64,000 nucleotides of DNA from Umezawaea endophytica (GCF_025061645.1 NZ_JANYMP010000003.1:124001-188000); one strand, 5' to 3'; shown: positions 51,344 through 60,312, numbered from the stretch's first letter. A program made the numbers and translations. The notes: generated by a model from the letters alone, not told the origin.

Positions 51344-52002
51344 GCTCGTCCGATCCGGTAGCCGCCTTCACGGACGGTCGTGATCACGGGTGGGTCGCCG
51401 AGTTTGGCCCGCAACCGGTGCACGGTGTGCTTGACCGCGGAGCTGAAGGGGTCGGCGGCTTCGTCCCAGGCCCGTTCGAGCAGTTCCTCGGCGGACAGGA
51501 CCAGACCCGGTGAGGCGAGCAGGCATTCGAGCAGCGCGAACTCCTTGGGGCTGAGGTCGAGGCGCCTGCCCGCGCGGAACGCCGTCCGCCGCGCCGGGTC
51601 GAGGGTGATGTCCTCGCAGGAGAGCTCAGGGGGAAGCGGTCGGGCGGCCCGGCGGGCCAGGGCCCGGACGCGGGCGACCAGCTCGGCGAAGGCGAACGGC
51701 TTGGGCAGGTAGTCGTCCGCGCCGAGACCGAGGCCTTCGACGCGGTCCTCGACCGTGTCGGACGCGGTCAGCATCAGCACGCGGGTGTCGGCCCGGTCGT
51801 TGGCGAGCCGACGGCAGATGTCGTCCCCGTGGACGTCGGGCAGGTCCCGGTCGAGGACCACCACGTCGTAGCGGACGGCGATCAGGCGGTCGAGGGCGTC
51901 GGTCCCGGTCAGCACGACGTCGACGGCCATCCCCTCGCGCCGCAACCCGGTCCCGATGGAACGGGCGAGCACCTCGAAGTCCTCGATCACCAGAACTCTC
52001 AC
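51340..52002 (-). CDS. OmpR-family response regulator
   Basis: The protein has 220 residues from GTG 52002 (MRVLVIEDFEV). The receiver domain has acidic pocket ED at 7-8, phospho-acceptor Asp51 (VVVLDRDLPD) and the conserved Lys in LPKPF. The C-terminal winged helix (about 125-218) has RLDLSPKEFALLECLL and VKHTVHRLRAKLG. It is paired with the interrupted kinase and divergent from an ABC-2 exporter operon, a common arrangement for antibiotic-sensing or stress systems. If the kinase is dead, the regulator may respond to another donor. Confidence 0.93.
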   Translation of the reverse strand: MRVLVIEDFEVLARSIGTGLRREGMAVDVVLTGTDALDRLIAVRYDVVVLDRDLPDVHGDDICRRLANDRADTRVLMLTASDTVEDRVEGLGLGADDYLPKPFAFAELVARVRALARRAARPLPPELSCEDITLDPARRTAFRAGRRLDLSPKEFALLECLLASPGLVLSAEELLERAWDEAADPFSSAVKHTVHRLRAKLGDPPVITTVREGGYRIGRA

Positions 52003-52071
52003 CGCGGACCACCGCCGGTGGTGGGGGAAGGGCAGGTTCGACGCGTCACGTGCGCCACCATGCCAGGCGCC

Positions 52072-52114
52072 CGGTTCCAACCAGGTCGCGGTCGCCGAGA
52101 CCGGGCTGGAACCG
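52072..52114. promoter_or_regulatory. Inverted repeat between response regulator and ABC operon
   Basis: CGGTTCCA (52072-52079) and TGGAACCG (52107-52114) are exact reverse complements with 27 bp between. They lie 23 bp before the ABC ATPase start and 70 bp from the regulator start. This is a candidate binding site for the OmpR-type regulator. Confidence 0.45.
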
Positions 52115-52136
52115 TTTGACGGCTACAACTTCCCGC

Positions 52137-53084
52137 ATGAGATCCACACCGACACACCCGGAGGTCGTCGTCGCCGGGCTGCGCAAGCGGTACGGAACGA
52201 CCCTTGCCCTCGACGGCATGTCCTTCACCGTCCGCCCTGGGCTGGTGACCGGCTTCATCGGGCCGAACGGGGCCGGGAAGTCCACCACGATGCGGGTGGT
52301 CCTCGGACTGGACGCGGTCGACGAGGGCACCGCGCTCGTCGGGGGCACGCCGTACCGCGACCTCCGGAACCCGTTGAGCCACGTCGGTTCGCTGCTCGAC
52401 GCGTCGGCGCCGCACCCCGCCCGGAGCGCCCGCGACCACCTGCTCTGGCTGGCGCACTCGCAGGGCCTCGGCGCGAGCCGGGTGGACCAGGTGGTCGAGC
52501 GGGTCGGCCTGACCTCGGCGGCCAGGCGCAAGGCGGGCGGCTACTCGCTCGGCATGCGGCAACGGCTGGGGATCGCCGCGGCCCTGCTGGGCGATCCGCC
52601 GATCATCCTGCTCGACGAGCCGTTCAACGGCATGGACCCGGAAGGCATCATCTGGATGCGCGGTTTCCTGCGGTCGCTCGCCGAGCAGGGCCGGGCCGTC
52701 CTGGTGTCCAGCCACCTGATGAGCGAGGTGCAGGACACGGCCGACCACCTCGTCGTGGTCGGGCGCGGCAAGGTCGTCGCCGACGCGGGCGTGGCCGACC
52801 TGATCGCCGCCGCGTCCGGGAACCGGGTGGCCGTGCGCACCGCGGCCCGGCCGGAGGCGATGGCCCTGCTCTCGCACGCCGGCGCCACCGTGGCGGCCTC
52901 CGGCCGGGACACCGTCACCGTTTCCGGTCTGACGGCGGATCACGTCGTGACGCTGCTCAACCGGGGCGCGATCCCGTTCTCCGAGGTGTTCGCGCACCGC
53001 GCCACGCTCGAGGAGGCCTACCTGGAGCTCACCCGCGACGCGGTCGAGTTCCGCGCGACCTCACCCGAGGAGGTGTCCCGGTGA
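52137..53084 (+). CDS. ABC-2 exporter ATP-binding protein
   Basis: The protein has 315 residues. Walker A is GPNGAGKST (near 43), signature YSLGMRQRL, Walker B IILLDEPFNGMDPEG and H-loop VSSHL. The C-terminal 80 residues form the extra domain common in drug-export ATPases of the BcrA/NodI type. It is divergent from the OmpR/kinase genes and overlaps the first permease by GTGA. With the two permeases it makes a heteromeric exporter, likely controlled by the neighbouring two-component system. Confidence 0.93.
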   Translation: MRSTPTHPEVVVAGLRKRYGTTLALDGMSFTVRPGLVTGFIGPNGAGKSTTMRVVLGLDAVDEGTALVGGTPYRDLRNPLSHVGSLLDASAPHPARSARDHLLWLAHSQGLGASRVDQVVERVGLTSAARRKAGGYSLGMRQRLGIAAALLGDPPIILLDEPFNGMDPEGIIWMRGFLRSLAEQGRAVLVSSHLMSEVQDTADHLVVVGRGKVVADAGVADLIAAASGNRVAVRTAARPEAMALLSHAGATVAASGRDTVTVSGLTADHVVTLLNRGAIPFSEVFAHRATLEEAYLELTRDAVEFRATSPEEVSR

Positions 53085-54568
53085 CGCCGCGCGGGTGGGA
53101 CGGCTTTCCCCGGTTGCTGCACGCGGAGTGGACCAAGTTCCGCACCGTCCGGGGCTGGACGCTGGGCGTGGTGACCGCGGCGCTGATGGTGGTGCTGGTC
53201 GCCGTGCTCGCCGGAGTCAGCAGCGACCAGCGCGACAGGCCCGTCGTACCGATCGGACCCGACGGTGGTCCGGTCACCGACAGCTTCTACTTCGTCCACC
53301 GGCCGTTGACCAGGGACGGCAGCATCACCGTCTCCGTTTCCGCGCTCACGAGCAGCATCCCCACGAGTCCGGGAAACCTGCGGCGTGACACTGTGCCGTG
53401 GGCGAAGGCCGGGCTCATCATCAAGGACGGCACCCGCCAGGGATCGCCCTACGCGGCCATCATGGTGACCGGCGGCCACGGCGTGCGGATGCAGGACGAC
53501 TACGTCAACGACACCGCGGACCCCTCCGGCGAATCGCCCCGCTGGCTGCGGCTGGACCGCTCGGGCAACGCGGTCACCGGTTCCACCTCCACCGACGGCA
53601 CGCGGTGGAACACCGTGGGCACGGTTCACGTCGAAGGACTCGGATCGACCGTCCAGGGCGGACTGTTCGTCGCCTCTCCACCTTCCGTGCAAGGCATGGG
53701 CACGGACGTCACCGTCTCCACGGCCGACTTCGAAGACCTGGACACCCGCAGTGGCTGGCACGGCCGGGACTGGACCGGCGACCAGGTCGGACCCGAGTCC
53801 GCCGGCTTCGCCGGTTACCCCGTGGGAACGTCGGGTTCGGTCACCGAGTCCGACGGCCGCTTCACCGTGACCGGGGCCGGGGACATCGCACCCGCCGTCC
53901 GCTACTCCCTCCCCACCGGCGGCACCCTCAAGGACATCCTCACCGGCACGTTCGCCGCGCTGATCGCGGTGATCGTCATCGGGGCGCTGTTCATCACCAC
54001 CGAGTACCGAGGGCGCCTGATCCACGTCACCCTGGCCGCCAGCCCCCGGCGAGGGCGGGTGCTCCTCGCCAAGGCCGTCGTGCTGGGCTCCGTCACCGCC
54101 GCCGCGGGGGTGGTGGGAGCGACCATCGCCCTACCGCTCGGCGAGCGGCTCGCACGGGCCAACGGCGTGTACATCTTCCCGGCCACCACCTCGACCCAAC
54201 TCCGGATCGTGCTCGGGACCGCGGCCCTGCTCGCGACGGCCTCGATCCTGGCGCTCGCCGTCGGCGCCGTGGTCCGGCGCAGCGCCGGAGCGGTCACCGC
54301 CGTCGTCGTGGCCCTCGTGCTGCCCCACCTCCTGATCGCCAACCCGTTCACGCCGTCGGGCCTGTCCGACTGGCTGGCCAGGGTGACTCCCGCCGCCGCT
54401 TTCTCCGTCCAGCAGACACTCGTGCGGTACGACCAGGTCTCCAGCGTCTACACGCCGTACAACGGCTACTACCCCTTGGCGCCGTGGGCCGGGTACGCGG
54501 TCCTCGCGGGTTATGCCGTGCTGGGACTGGCGGTCGCGGTCGTCGTGCTCCGCAGGAGGGACGCGTGA
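53081..54568 (+). CDS. ABC-2 permease with large extracytoplasmic domain
   Basis: The protein has 495 residues. The first membrane helix is at about 25-50, preceded by the family start LLHAEWTKFRTVRGW. Then comes an insertion of about 240 residues outside the membrane (PWAKAGLIIKDG, WLRLDRSGNAVTG, STSTDGTRWNTVG) that looks like a concanavalin-type (DUF1349-like) beta-sandwich. Five further helices follow (ILTGTFAALIAVIVIGALF onward). ABC-2 permeases of this group usually lack such a domain. It may bind a glycan or peptide ligand and act as a sensor or acceptor. GTG 53081 overlaps the ATPase stop. Confidence 0.85.
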   Translation: MTPRGWDGFPRLLHAEWTKFRTVRGWTLGVVTAALMVVLVAVLAGVSSDQRDRPVVPIGPDGGPVTDSFYFVHRPLTRDGSITVSVSALTSSIPTSPGNLRRDTVPWAKAGLIIKDGTRQGSPYAAIMVTGGHGVRMQDDYVNDTADPSGESPRWLRLDRSGNAVTGSTSTDGTRWNTVGTVHVEGLGSTVQGGLFVASPPSVQGMGTDVTVSTADFEDLDTRSGWHGRDWTGDQVGPESAGFAGYPVGTSGSVTESDGRFTVTGAGDIAPAVRYSLPTGGTLKDILTGTFAALIAVIVIGALFITTEYRGRLIHVTLAASPRRGRVLLAKAVVLGSVTAAAGVVGATIALPLGERLARANGVYIFPATTSTQLRIVLGTAALLATASILALAVGAVVRRSAGAVTAVVVALVLPHLLIANPFTPSGLSDWLARVTPAAAFSVQQTLVRYDQVSSVYTPYNGYYPLAPWAGYAVLAGYAVLGLAVAVVVLRRRDA

Positions 54569-55341
54569 AGCGGGCCCTGCACGCGGAGTGGACGAAGACG
54601 CGCACCGTCGCAGGCCCCTGGTGGCTGCTCCTCGGCGCCGTCGTGCTGACCATCGCCTCGAGCGCCCTGGTGACCTCGCTGGCGACCTGCCACACCGCCG
54701 GTTGCCACACCGACACCACCAGGCTCAGCCTCACCGGCGTCCACCTGGGCCAAGCGCTGATCGCGATCCTGGCCGTGCGGTTCCTCAGCGACGAGTACGA
54801 CTCGGGCATGATCCGCACCACCCTGGCCGCGATCCCGCACCGACCCACCGCCTTCGCGGCCAAGGCCGTCACCCTCACCGGTGTCGTGGCCGTGGCCGGT
54901 TCCATCGCGATCCTCGGCTCACTGCTGGCAGGTCGGATCATCCTGCCCGGCAACGGCTTCACGCCCGCCCACGGCCACCCGGCACTGTCCCTGGCCGACT
55001 GGCCCACGCTGCGCGCGACCGTCGGATCGATCCTCTACCTCACGTTGATCGCCCTGCTCAGCCTGGGCATCACCGCCGTGCTGCGGGATTCCGCGACCAG
55101 CACCGGAGCCGTCCTGGGCCTGCTCTACCTCTTCCCCGTCCTGGCCCAGGTGATCGACGACCCGCACTGGCAGCGTCTGCTCCACCAGATCGGCCCCATG
55201 AGCGCCGGCCTCACCATCCAGGCGACCACCGACCTCCACACCCTGCCCCTCACCCCCTGGGCCGGACTGGGGGTGACCGCCGGCTGGGCCGCCGCGGCGC
55301 TCGCGGCAGGCGGCCTGCTGCTGCACATCCGCGACGCCTAG
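54565..55341 (+). CDS. ABC-2 permease, second subunit
   Basis: The protein has 258 residues and six membrane helices. It begins ALHAEWTKTRTVAGPWW, the same opening motif as the preceding permease, but without the extracellular domain. GTG 54565 overlaps the previous stop by GTGA. A pair of Cys residues (CHTAGC) lies in the first external loop. It is the final gene of the exporter operon. Confidence 0.9.
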   Translation: MKRALHAEWTKTRTVAGPWWLLLGAVVLTIASSALVTSLATCHTAGCHTDTTRLSLTGVHLGQALIAILAVRFLSDEYDSGMIRTTLAAIPHRPTAFAAKAVTLTGVVAVAGSIAILGSLLAGRIILPGNGFTPAHGHPALSLADWPTLRATVGSILYLTLIALLSLGITAVLRDSATSTGAVLGLLYLFPVLAQVIDDPHWQRLLHQIGPMSAGLTIQATTDLHTLPLTPWAGLGVTAGWAAAALAAGGLLLHIRDA

Positions 55342-55415
55342 ACGAGCAGGTCCTCACCGGACGGGGAACGCGAAATCGAGTGTGGGCGACGGTGTCGCCG
55401 GGCATGCTCGTCCAC

Positions 55416-55826
55416 ATGCCCTCGAAGATCACTCGCGTCAACCCCGATCAACTCCACACACCACCCGGCTACCACCACATCACCGTCGTCGAGGCAAGCC
55501 GAACGGCCTTCCTGGCAGGCCAATGCCCGATCGACCCGGCGGGCGCCCTGGTCGGGGAAGGTGACATCAACGCCCAGATCGACCAGGTCGTCGCGAACGC
55601 GATGATCGCGCTCGGCGCGGTCGGGGCCGAGCCGAGCGACGTCGTGCGCACGGTGATCTACGTGGTCAGCGATGACCGGTCCGTGCTGGGCGCGGCGTGG
55701 GAACGGCTGACGCAGTCGCCTCTCGCGCCGGCTTTCACCACCGCGAGCACCTTGCTGGGGGTCGCACAGCTCGGGTTCCAGGGCCAACTGATCGAGGTCG
55801 ACCTCACGGCGGCGTTGCCAGGATGA
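55416..55826 (+). CDS. RidA-family protein lacking the key Arg
   Basis: The protein has 136 residues from ATG 55416; ATG 55404 is an alternative 4 codons upstream, and neither has a strong ribosome binding site. The YjgF/RidA fold is indicated by [25 protein letters not shown] and the [23 protein letters not shown] end. In deaminating RidA proteins an Arg precedes the STLVGV-type strand; here the position is Thr (TTASTLLGV). Imine or enamine deaminase activity is therefore doubtful. It stands alone between the exporter operon and the broken deacetylase gene. Confidence 0.88.
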   Translation: MPSKITRVNPDQLHTPPGYHHITVVEASRTAFLAGQCPIDPAGALVGEGDINAQIDQVVANAMIALGAVGAEPSDVVRTVIYVVSDDRSVLGAAWERLTQSPLAPAFTTASTLLGVAQLGFQGQLIEVDLTAALPG

Positions 55827-55941
55827 CCGGAACGCCCCTGTCTGCCGCAGGGCGGTCACCAAGCCCAGCCAGCCACGTGTGCGCTGCCCCGACCAGACCT
55901 CACCAGCCGCCGTCCACCAACCATCCACCGGACTGAACACC

Positions 55942-56767
55942 ATGACCCGAACACTGCTCGCGGTCCACGCCCACCCCGACGACGAGTCGACCTCCACCGG
56001 CGGCATCCTGGCCCACTACGCCTCGCTCGGCACCCGAATCGTGCTCGTGACCTGCACGACCGGCGAACTCGGCGACGCACCGAACGGCGCCAAACCCCTT
56101 CACCCCCGCACATGATCCCGCACAGGTCGCCTCGCACCGGCTCGGCGAACTGCGAGCGGCGTGCCGCGTCCTCGGGGTGACCGACGTCGAACTGCTCGGC
56201 TACCACGACTCGGGCATCGCGCCGTGGGAGAAACCTCGCGGTGCTTTCGTGGACGTGCCGGTGTCCGCGGCCGCCGACCGGGTGGCGAGGCTGATCGAGC
56301 ACTACCAGCCGCAGGTCGTGGTGACCTACGACGCCGAGAACACCGCACAACACCGCGACCACCTGCACGCCGCACGGGTCACCTCGGCGGCGTTCGACCT
56401 GTCCGCGGTGGCGGCCAAGCTCTACTTCAAAGCACACGGCAGGGCGTACTGGGAACGCGTGATCCGGGCAGCCGCCTCGATCGGGATCCACCGGAACCTG
56501 CCCACCGGCCTAGATGACGTCGACCGGCGCATCACCACGACCATCGACACCCGCGCGGTCGTCGACCGCAAACGCGCCGCGCTGCACTGCCACGCCTCCC
56601 AACTCGACTCGTCGATCGCGGGCAGGCTGCCACCAACCGAGTTCGCCGCGGCGCTCGGCGTCGAGGACTTCATCCGAGCACGGGACACCACGGGATCACC
56701 CGTCCCGGAAACCGACCTCTTCGCCGGGCTCGGGTCGCACGAACGCGGCGATCACCCCCGCGGTTGA
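55942..56767 (+). pseudogene. PIG-L (LmbE/Mca-like) deacetylase with a frameshift
   Basis: The N-terminal frame (55942-56115) has the zinc motif [15 protein letters not shown] and [15 protein letters not shown], then ends in TGA. The rest continues in the +1 frame: [16 protein letters not shown] is readable from 56111, followed by LGYHDSG, PQVVVTYDAENTAQHRDHLHA with the catalytic His, and the end at 56767. The shift lies near the run of A and C at 56091-56107. Intact PIG-L enzymes deacetylate GlcNAc-type substrates or cleave mycothiol conjugates. Either this is a pseudogene or there is a one-base sequencing or assembly error. Confidence 0.85.
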
Positions 56768-56973
56768 GGCAGTGGAACCGTGACGGACCCGAGGCTGGAC
56801 CACGTCATCCACGAGCCTCACCGAAGAAGCACGGTTCACACCACTGCGGATGTGCCCGCGGAACGACGGCCGCACATCTCCCTGCAGACCGTCCACGTAG
56901 TGGTCGAAGGCGCCCCTACTATCTTGGTAAGAACCTCTATCAGGTCGCGACCAGCACAACGGACAGGACTGCT

Positions 56974-57594
56974 GTGGTGGACACGTTCATGCTCGATCAG
57001 TTGAAACTGCGATGGCCTGCGGACTGGACGAAGCTGCACGTCTACTTCGTGCCTGACCCGGTCGAAATCCGACCCGTGATCGATGCCTACCGAAGTGTCC
57101 TTGACAGATTCGACTTCATCGCCAGGCAGCCCGACGAATGGTTGCACTCGACGATGATGGTCATCGACGAGATCTCGGCCCGCAACGTCACCTCGGACCA
57201 GCGTGCGGAGTTGGCGCGGCGACTTCGGCAGGTGACGGCAGAGATGCCCTCATTCAAGGTCGCCTGTCGGTCCGCAGTCGTCAAGCGCAGCAGCGTGTCT
57301 CTGGAGATGGTGCCTGACCTGCGTTTCAACAAGTTGATCGACGGGATGAAGGCGGTTGCGGGTGACATGTTCGGGCAGAAGGCCGTGCAGTACTCGAATG
57401 GCCGACCACACATCACCCTGGCGTATGCCACCGGCGATGGCGACTCCGACGTCGTCCAAGCCTCGCTGCGCGAGGTGCTCGATCCTCGGACCGAGCTCAC
57501 AGTGGACTGCGTTCGTCTAGTGGATGTCCTCGTGGACACCGAACTTGTTCAGTTTCGCTGGGAGGAACTGGCGAAACTTCGGCTGACACACTGA
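56974..57594 (+). CDS. 2H phosphoesterase-like protein (2'-5' RNA ligase/LigT family)
   Basis: The protein has about 206 residues from GTG 56974 (GTG 56977 and ATG 56989 are alternatives; AGGA lies upstream). The two HxS/T motifs of the 2H superfamily are present: LHSTMMVID in the first half and PHITLAYA in the second, about 95 residues apart. Related enzymes hydrolyse cyclic phosphates or join RNA ends. The gene has lower GC and less biased third positions than its neighbours, suggesting recent acquisition. About 200 bp before it carry no clear gene. Confidence 0.8.
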   Translation: MVDTFMLDQLKLRWPADWTKLHVYFVPDPVEIRPVIDAYRSVLDRFDFIARQPDEWLHSTMMVIDEISARNVTSDQRAELARRLRQVTAEMPSFKVACRSAVVKRSSVSLEMVPDLRFNKLIDGMKAVAGDMFGQKAVQYSNGRPHITLAYATGDGDSDVVQASLREVLDPRTELTVDCVRLVDVLVDTELVQFRWEELAKLRLTH

Positions 57595-57734
57595 AGAGTC
57601 ACCAGTCCCCGACCATCGTCGCGTTGGCGCCTTCTTGTACTCGCTCGCGCATTTGTTGTGAGTTTGTTGTGAGGTGGTCGGGCCCAACATCCGTTCGCTG
57701 TCGGTGGGGCGGACACAGCGCTCTGCCTCGTCGA

Positions 57735-58166
57735 CTAGTCGGCCTGTTGTTCTTGCGCCGCAAGGCGAGCGGTGACGGCCTGAACGAGTGCCTTCGCGTG
57801 CGGCTCGTCATGGGAGGCCCACCCACGCATCGCGTCGCACGGCACAACCCGGCCGTCGGCCATCAGGAACGACACGCGCTGGATGCGGCCCGGCTCACGG
57901 TCGATGCCCCTGATCTCGTCCCACGGCAGGAACCGGTCACGCCACGAGTTGCGCACGAGCACCCCATCCGGCCTCAGGACCACCGCCAGCCGCCAGGTCT
58001 GGGTCACCAGCGCCACCAGCAGACCGACGAGCAACCCGGTGAGGACGTTCCGGGTCAGCCCGTCCGCTAACTCGTCTATCCGGAACGCCAGGACGAAGTA
58101 CACGAACACCGAGATGATCACGATGGCCACGCGGGCCGATGGCCTGCGAAAAGTAGTGGTCCCCAT
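57735..58166 (-). CDS. Small membrane protein with PH-like domain
   Basis: The protein has 143 residues. Two membrane helices are near the start (VAIVIISVFVYFVLAF; NVLTGLLVGLLVALV), then a cytoplasmic beta-rich domain with VVLRPDGVLVRNSWRDRFLPWDEIRGI, typical of bacterial PH_6 proteins common in actinobacteria. Function unknown. It is convergent with the 2H phosphoesterase gene; the gap holds a tandem 11-bp repeat TTTGTTGTGAG (57652-57673). Confidence 0.8.
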   Translation of the reverse strand: MGTTTFRRPSARVAIVIISVFVYFVLAFRIDELADGLTRNVLTGLLVGLLVALVTQTWRLAVVLRPDGVLVRNSWRDRFLPWDEIRGIDREPGRIQRVSFLMADGRVVPCDAMRGWASHDEPHAKALVQAVTARLAAQEQQAD

Positions 58167-58210
58167 GCGCCAAAGCTAGCCCGGCGCGTACCTGGCTGAC
58201 CTGGAAACGA

Positions 58211-58250
58211 CGAAAGCCCCCACGTGGAGGGCTCTCGGGTGGAGCGGGTG
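58211..58250 (-). other. Possible remnant of a tRNA 3' end plus terminator
   Basis: On the minus strand CACCCGCTCCA (58249-58239) looks like the 3' acceptor strand of a GCGGGTG-type tRNA with discriminator and CCA. It is followed by a hairpin (AGCCC/GGGCT arms at 58215-58233) and a T-containing tail. No T-arm or tRNA body precedes it. It lies between divergent genes, where a terminator is not expected. It could be an attachment-site scar or chance. Confidence 0.2.
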
Positions 58251-58336
58251 GCGGGCCGAGGCGGCGCGGCCGGAGCTCGAAGGTATGTACTGACAGGTGT
58301 CTGCCTCGGGCGGGCGCGGGCCGTGATGCTCGTGGC

Positions 58337-58834
58337 ATGACGAAAAAGAGCGTTCCGATCACCGTCTTCGCCCGTACGACGTCCAGGCCCGCCCACACCT
58401 ACCGGGTCATCGTGCCGATCGACCTCTCCCAGGTGTTCAAGCCGTGGGGACCGTTCCCCGGCGTCGAGGAGGTGCGCGGCCAGACCGGCACCTGGGACCG
58501 GCCGGGGACCTCGCGCCAGACCTGGTTCACCGACGGTTCCAGGGCCGACGAGCGGCTCACCGAGGTCGTGGACGGGCACGGGTTCGCCTACGAGCTCAGC
58601 GGATTCACCAACGTGCTGGCCAAGTTGGCCTCCGGGGTGCGCGGCGAGTGGTCGTTCCTCCCCGACGGCACCGGCACGTCGATCCGGTGGACCTACGACT
58701 TCCAGCCGCTGCCCGGCCGCCGCTGGATCGTCGCCGGGCCGTTCAAGCCGCTCTGGACCCGCTACATGCGCGCCGCGCTCGCCCGGATGGTGACCGTGGT
58801 CCAGGACACGCCTGGTGCGATCATGGAGGAGTGA
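58337..58834 (+). CDS. SRPBCC-superfamily protein
   Basis: The protein has 165 residues. The helix-grip (START/polyketide-cyclase-like) fold is suggested by VIVPIDLSQVFKPWGPFPGV, the strand pattern through TWFTDGSRADERLTEV, and the long C-terminal helix LWTRYMRAALARMVTVVQD. Such proteins bind hydrophobic ligands. The start is ATG 58337. It overlaps the XRE regulator by 4 nt (GTGA), so the two form a two-gene operon; the regulator may sense a ligand related to this protein. Confidence 0.8.
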   Translation: MTKKSVPITVFARTTSRPAHTYRVIVPIDLSQVFKPWGPFPGVEEVRGQTGTWDRPGTSRQTWFTDGSRADERLTEVVDGHGFAYELSGFTNVLAKLASGVRGEWSFLPDGTGTSIRWTYDFQPLPGRRWIVAGPFKPLWTRYMRAALARMVTVVQDTPGAIMEE

Positions 58835-59679
58835 GCGACCTGAGCTTCGGTGCCCTGGTGCGCGGTTGGCGCGACCGCCTCGACCCGGCTGACGCCGGCT
58901 ACGCCCGGTCAGCGCGCAGGCGCGCCCCCGGCCTGCGCCGCGAAGAACTCGCCGAACTCGCCGGTCTCTCCCACGAGTACGTCCTGCGGTTGGAGCAGAG
59001 CCGGGCCACCAACCCGTCCGCCCAGGTGGTCACGGCCCTGGCCCGCGCGCTGCGCCTCTCCCCCGCCGAACGCGACCAGCTCTTCCGCGCCGCGGACCTG
59101 CTCCCGCCCCGCGACCAGACCGTCGGCACCCACGTGCCACCCAGCATCCGCCGCCTCGTCGACCGCCTCGGCGACCTCCCGATCGGCGTGTTCGCCGCCG
59201 ACTGGAGCCTGCTGTGGTGGAACGACATGTGGACGGCTCTGCACGGCGACCCGTCCGGCCTGCCGCCCACCGAACGCAACCTCGCCCGCGCCCTCTTCGG
59301 CACGGGCGAGGGCCGCTGGCACCTGCGCCCGGTCACCTCGACGGCCGGACCGTACGCCTTCGAAACCGCGATCGTCGCGGACCTCCGCGAAGCGGTCTCC
59401 CGCTACCCGGCCGACCCGGACCTGGCGGCACTCGTGGACGGCCTGCGGGCGGCCTCGCCGTTCTTCGGCGAGCTGTGGTCGGTGGCGGGCATGGGACAGC
59501 TCACCGGCGACCTCAAGACGATCAGCCATCCCGAGCTGGGTGACGTCACCCTGGACTGCGACGTGCTGACCGTGCCCGGCGTCGACCTGCGCATCGTCAC
59601 CTACACGGCGGCCCAGGGAACCAGCGGCGCCGACCAACTCGACCGACTGCGTGAGTTCCGGCTCAGCGAGGCTCGCTGA
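58831..59679 (+). CDS. XRE-family regulator with MmyB-like ligand domain
   Basis: The protein has 282 residues from GTG 58831. The N-terminal HTH_XRE domain has RRAPGLRREELAELAGLSHEYVLRLEQ (about 30-60). The C-terminal MmyB-like domain (about 100-270) has VFAADWSLLWWNDMW and FETAIVADLREAVSRYPADP. MmyB proteins bind fatty-acid-like ligands and regulate nearby redox or metabolic genes. It is coupled to the SRPBCC gene. Confidence 0.92.
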   Translation: MSDLSFGALVRGWRDRLDPADAGYARSARRRAPGLRREELAELAGLSHEYVLRLEQSRATNPSAQVVTALARALRLSPAERDQLFRAADLLPPRDQTVGTHVPPSIRRLVDRLGDLPIGVFAADWSLLWWNDMWTALHGDPSGLPPTERNLARALFGTGEGRWHLRPVTSTAGPYAFETAIVADLREAVSRYPADPDLAALVDGLRAASPFFGELWSVAGMGQLTGDLKTISHPELGDVTLDCDVLTVPGVDLRIVTYTAAQGTSGADQLDRLREFRLSEAR

Positions 59680-59735
59680 GCGGGAACCGGGCCGGCAACA
59701 CCAGTTCGGTCAACACCACCCGTCTCAGGAGAGCT

Positions 59736-60158
59736 CTACGTCGTCGCCGGTACCGCGGCACCGGGAACGGGGGCTGGTGCCGGTACCACGGTGGGGTAGC
59801 GGGTGTTGCCGGGTGGGAAGGTGCCCGAGTTGGCCGGGAGCGGGAGGATCACCGCCGTGCTCGTGGCCAGGGTGCGCGGGGTCCAGCCGTCCCAGCCGGA
59901 GATGTAGGTGTGACCGGACTGGCCCGCCGGGTTCGTGGCGTTCGGGTGGACGTCGGCGGTCATGAGGAGCCTCCAGTTCCGGCCCGCGGCGTCGACGAAG
60001 TAGACCCAGACTGACGCCTTCTTCGTGTCGCCGCCGGTGGTCGCGGAGGTGATGACGCTGACCGTGTTGGTGTAGTCGGCGTTCGCGGCCAGGTTGTTGG
60101 CGTCGTTGTTGGTGAAGTTGGCCGGGCCCCCGTTGGGGCACTTGCCGTTCCAGGCCAT
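59736..60158 (-). CDS. Hypothetical protein, Pro-rich C-terminus
   Basis: The protein has 140 residues from ATG 60158, with GAGGAG upstream. No signal peptide is seen. The N-terminal NGKCPNGGPANFTNNDANN and NADYTNTVSVITSATTGG segments are Asn/Thr-rich; WVYFVDAAGRNWRLLMTADV suggests a beta structure; the tail is Pro/Val/Ala repeats. It resembles no family I can name with confidence. It is convergent with the XRE gene. Confidence 0.65.
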   Translation of the reverse strand: MAWNGKCPNGGPANFTNNDANNLAANADYTNTVSVITSATTGGDTKKASVWVYFVDAAGRNWRLLMTADVHPNATNPAGQSGHTYISGWDGWTPRTLATSTAVILPLPANSGTFPPGNTRYPTVVPAPAPVPGAAVPATT

Positions 60159-60312
60159 GGTCGACTCCTCGGTGGACGGATGATGTGACCGCTCCACTGA
60201 GGAAACTCCTGGTGTGCCTGAATGTCACCACTCACCTGGGTGGAATTGCGTGTAGCTCTCCGTCACGGAAATCGCTGGCAGGCACTGGTATTCAACGCGA
60301 CCGCCACAGGTG

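Noticed and set aside
57652-57673. Tandem repeat TTTGTTGTGAG, as a possible CRISPR or phase-variable tract
   Set aside because: Only two copies, no spacers, and it lies between convergent genes away from promoters.
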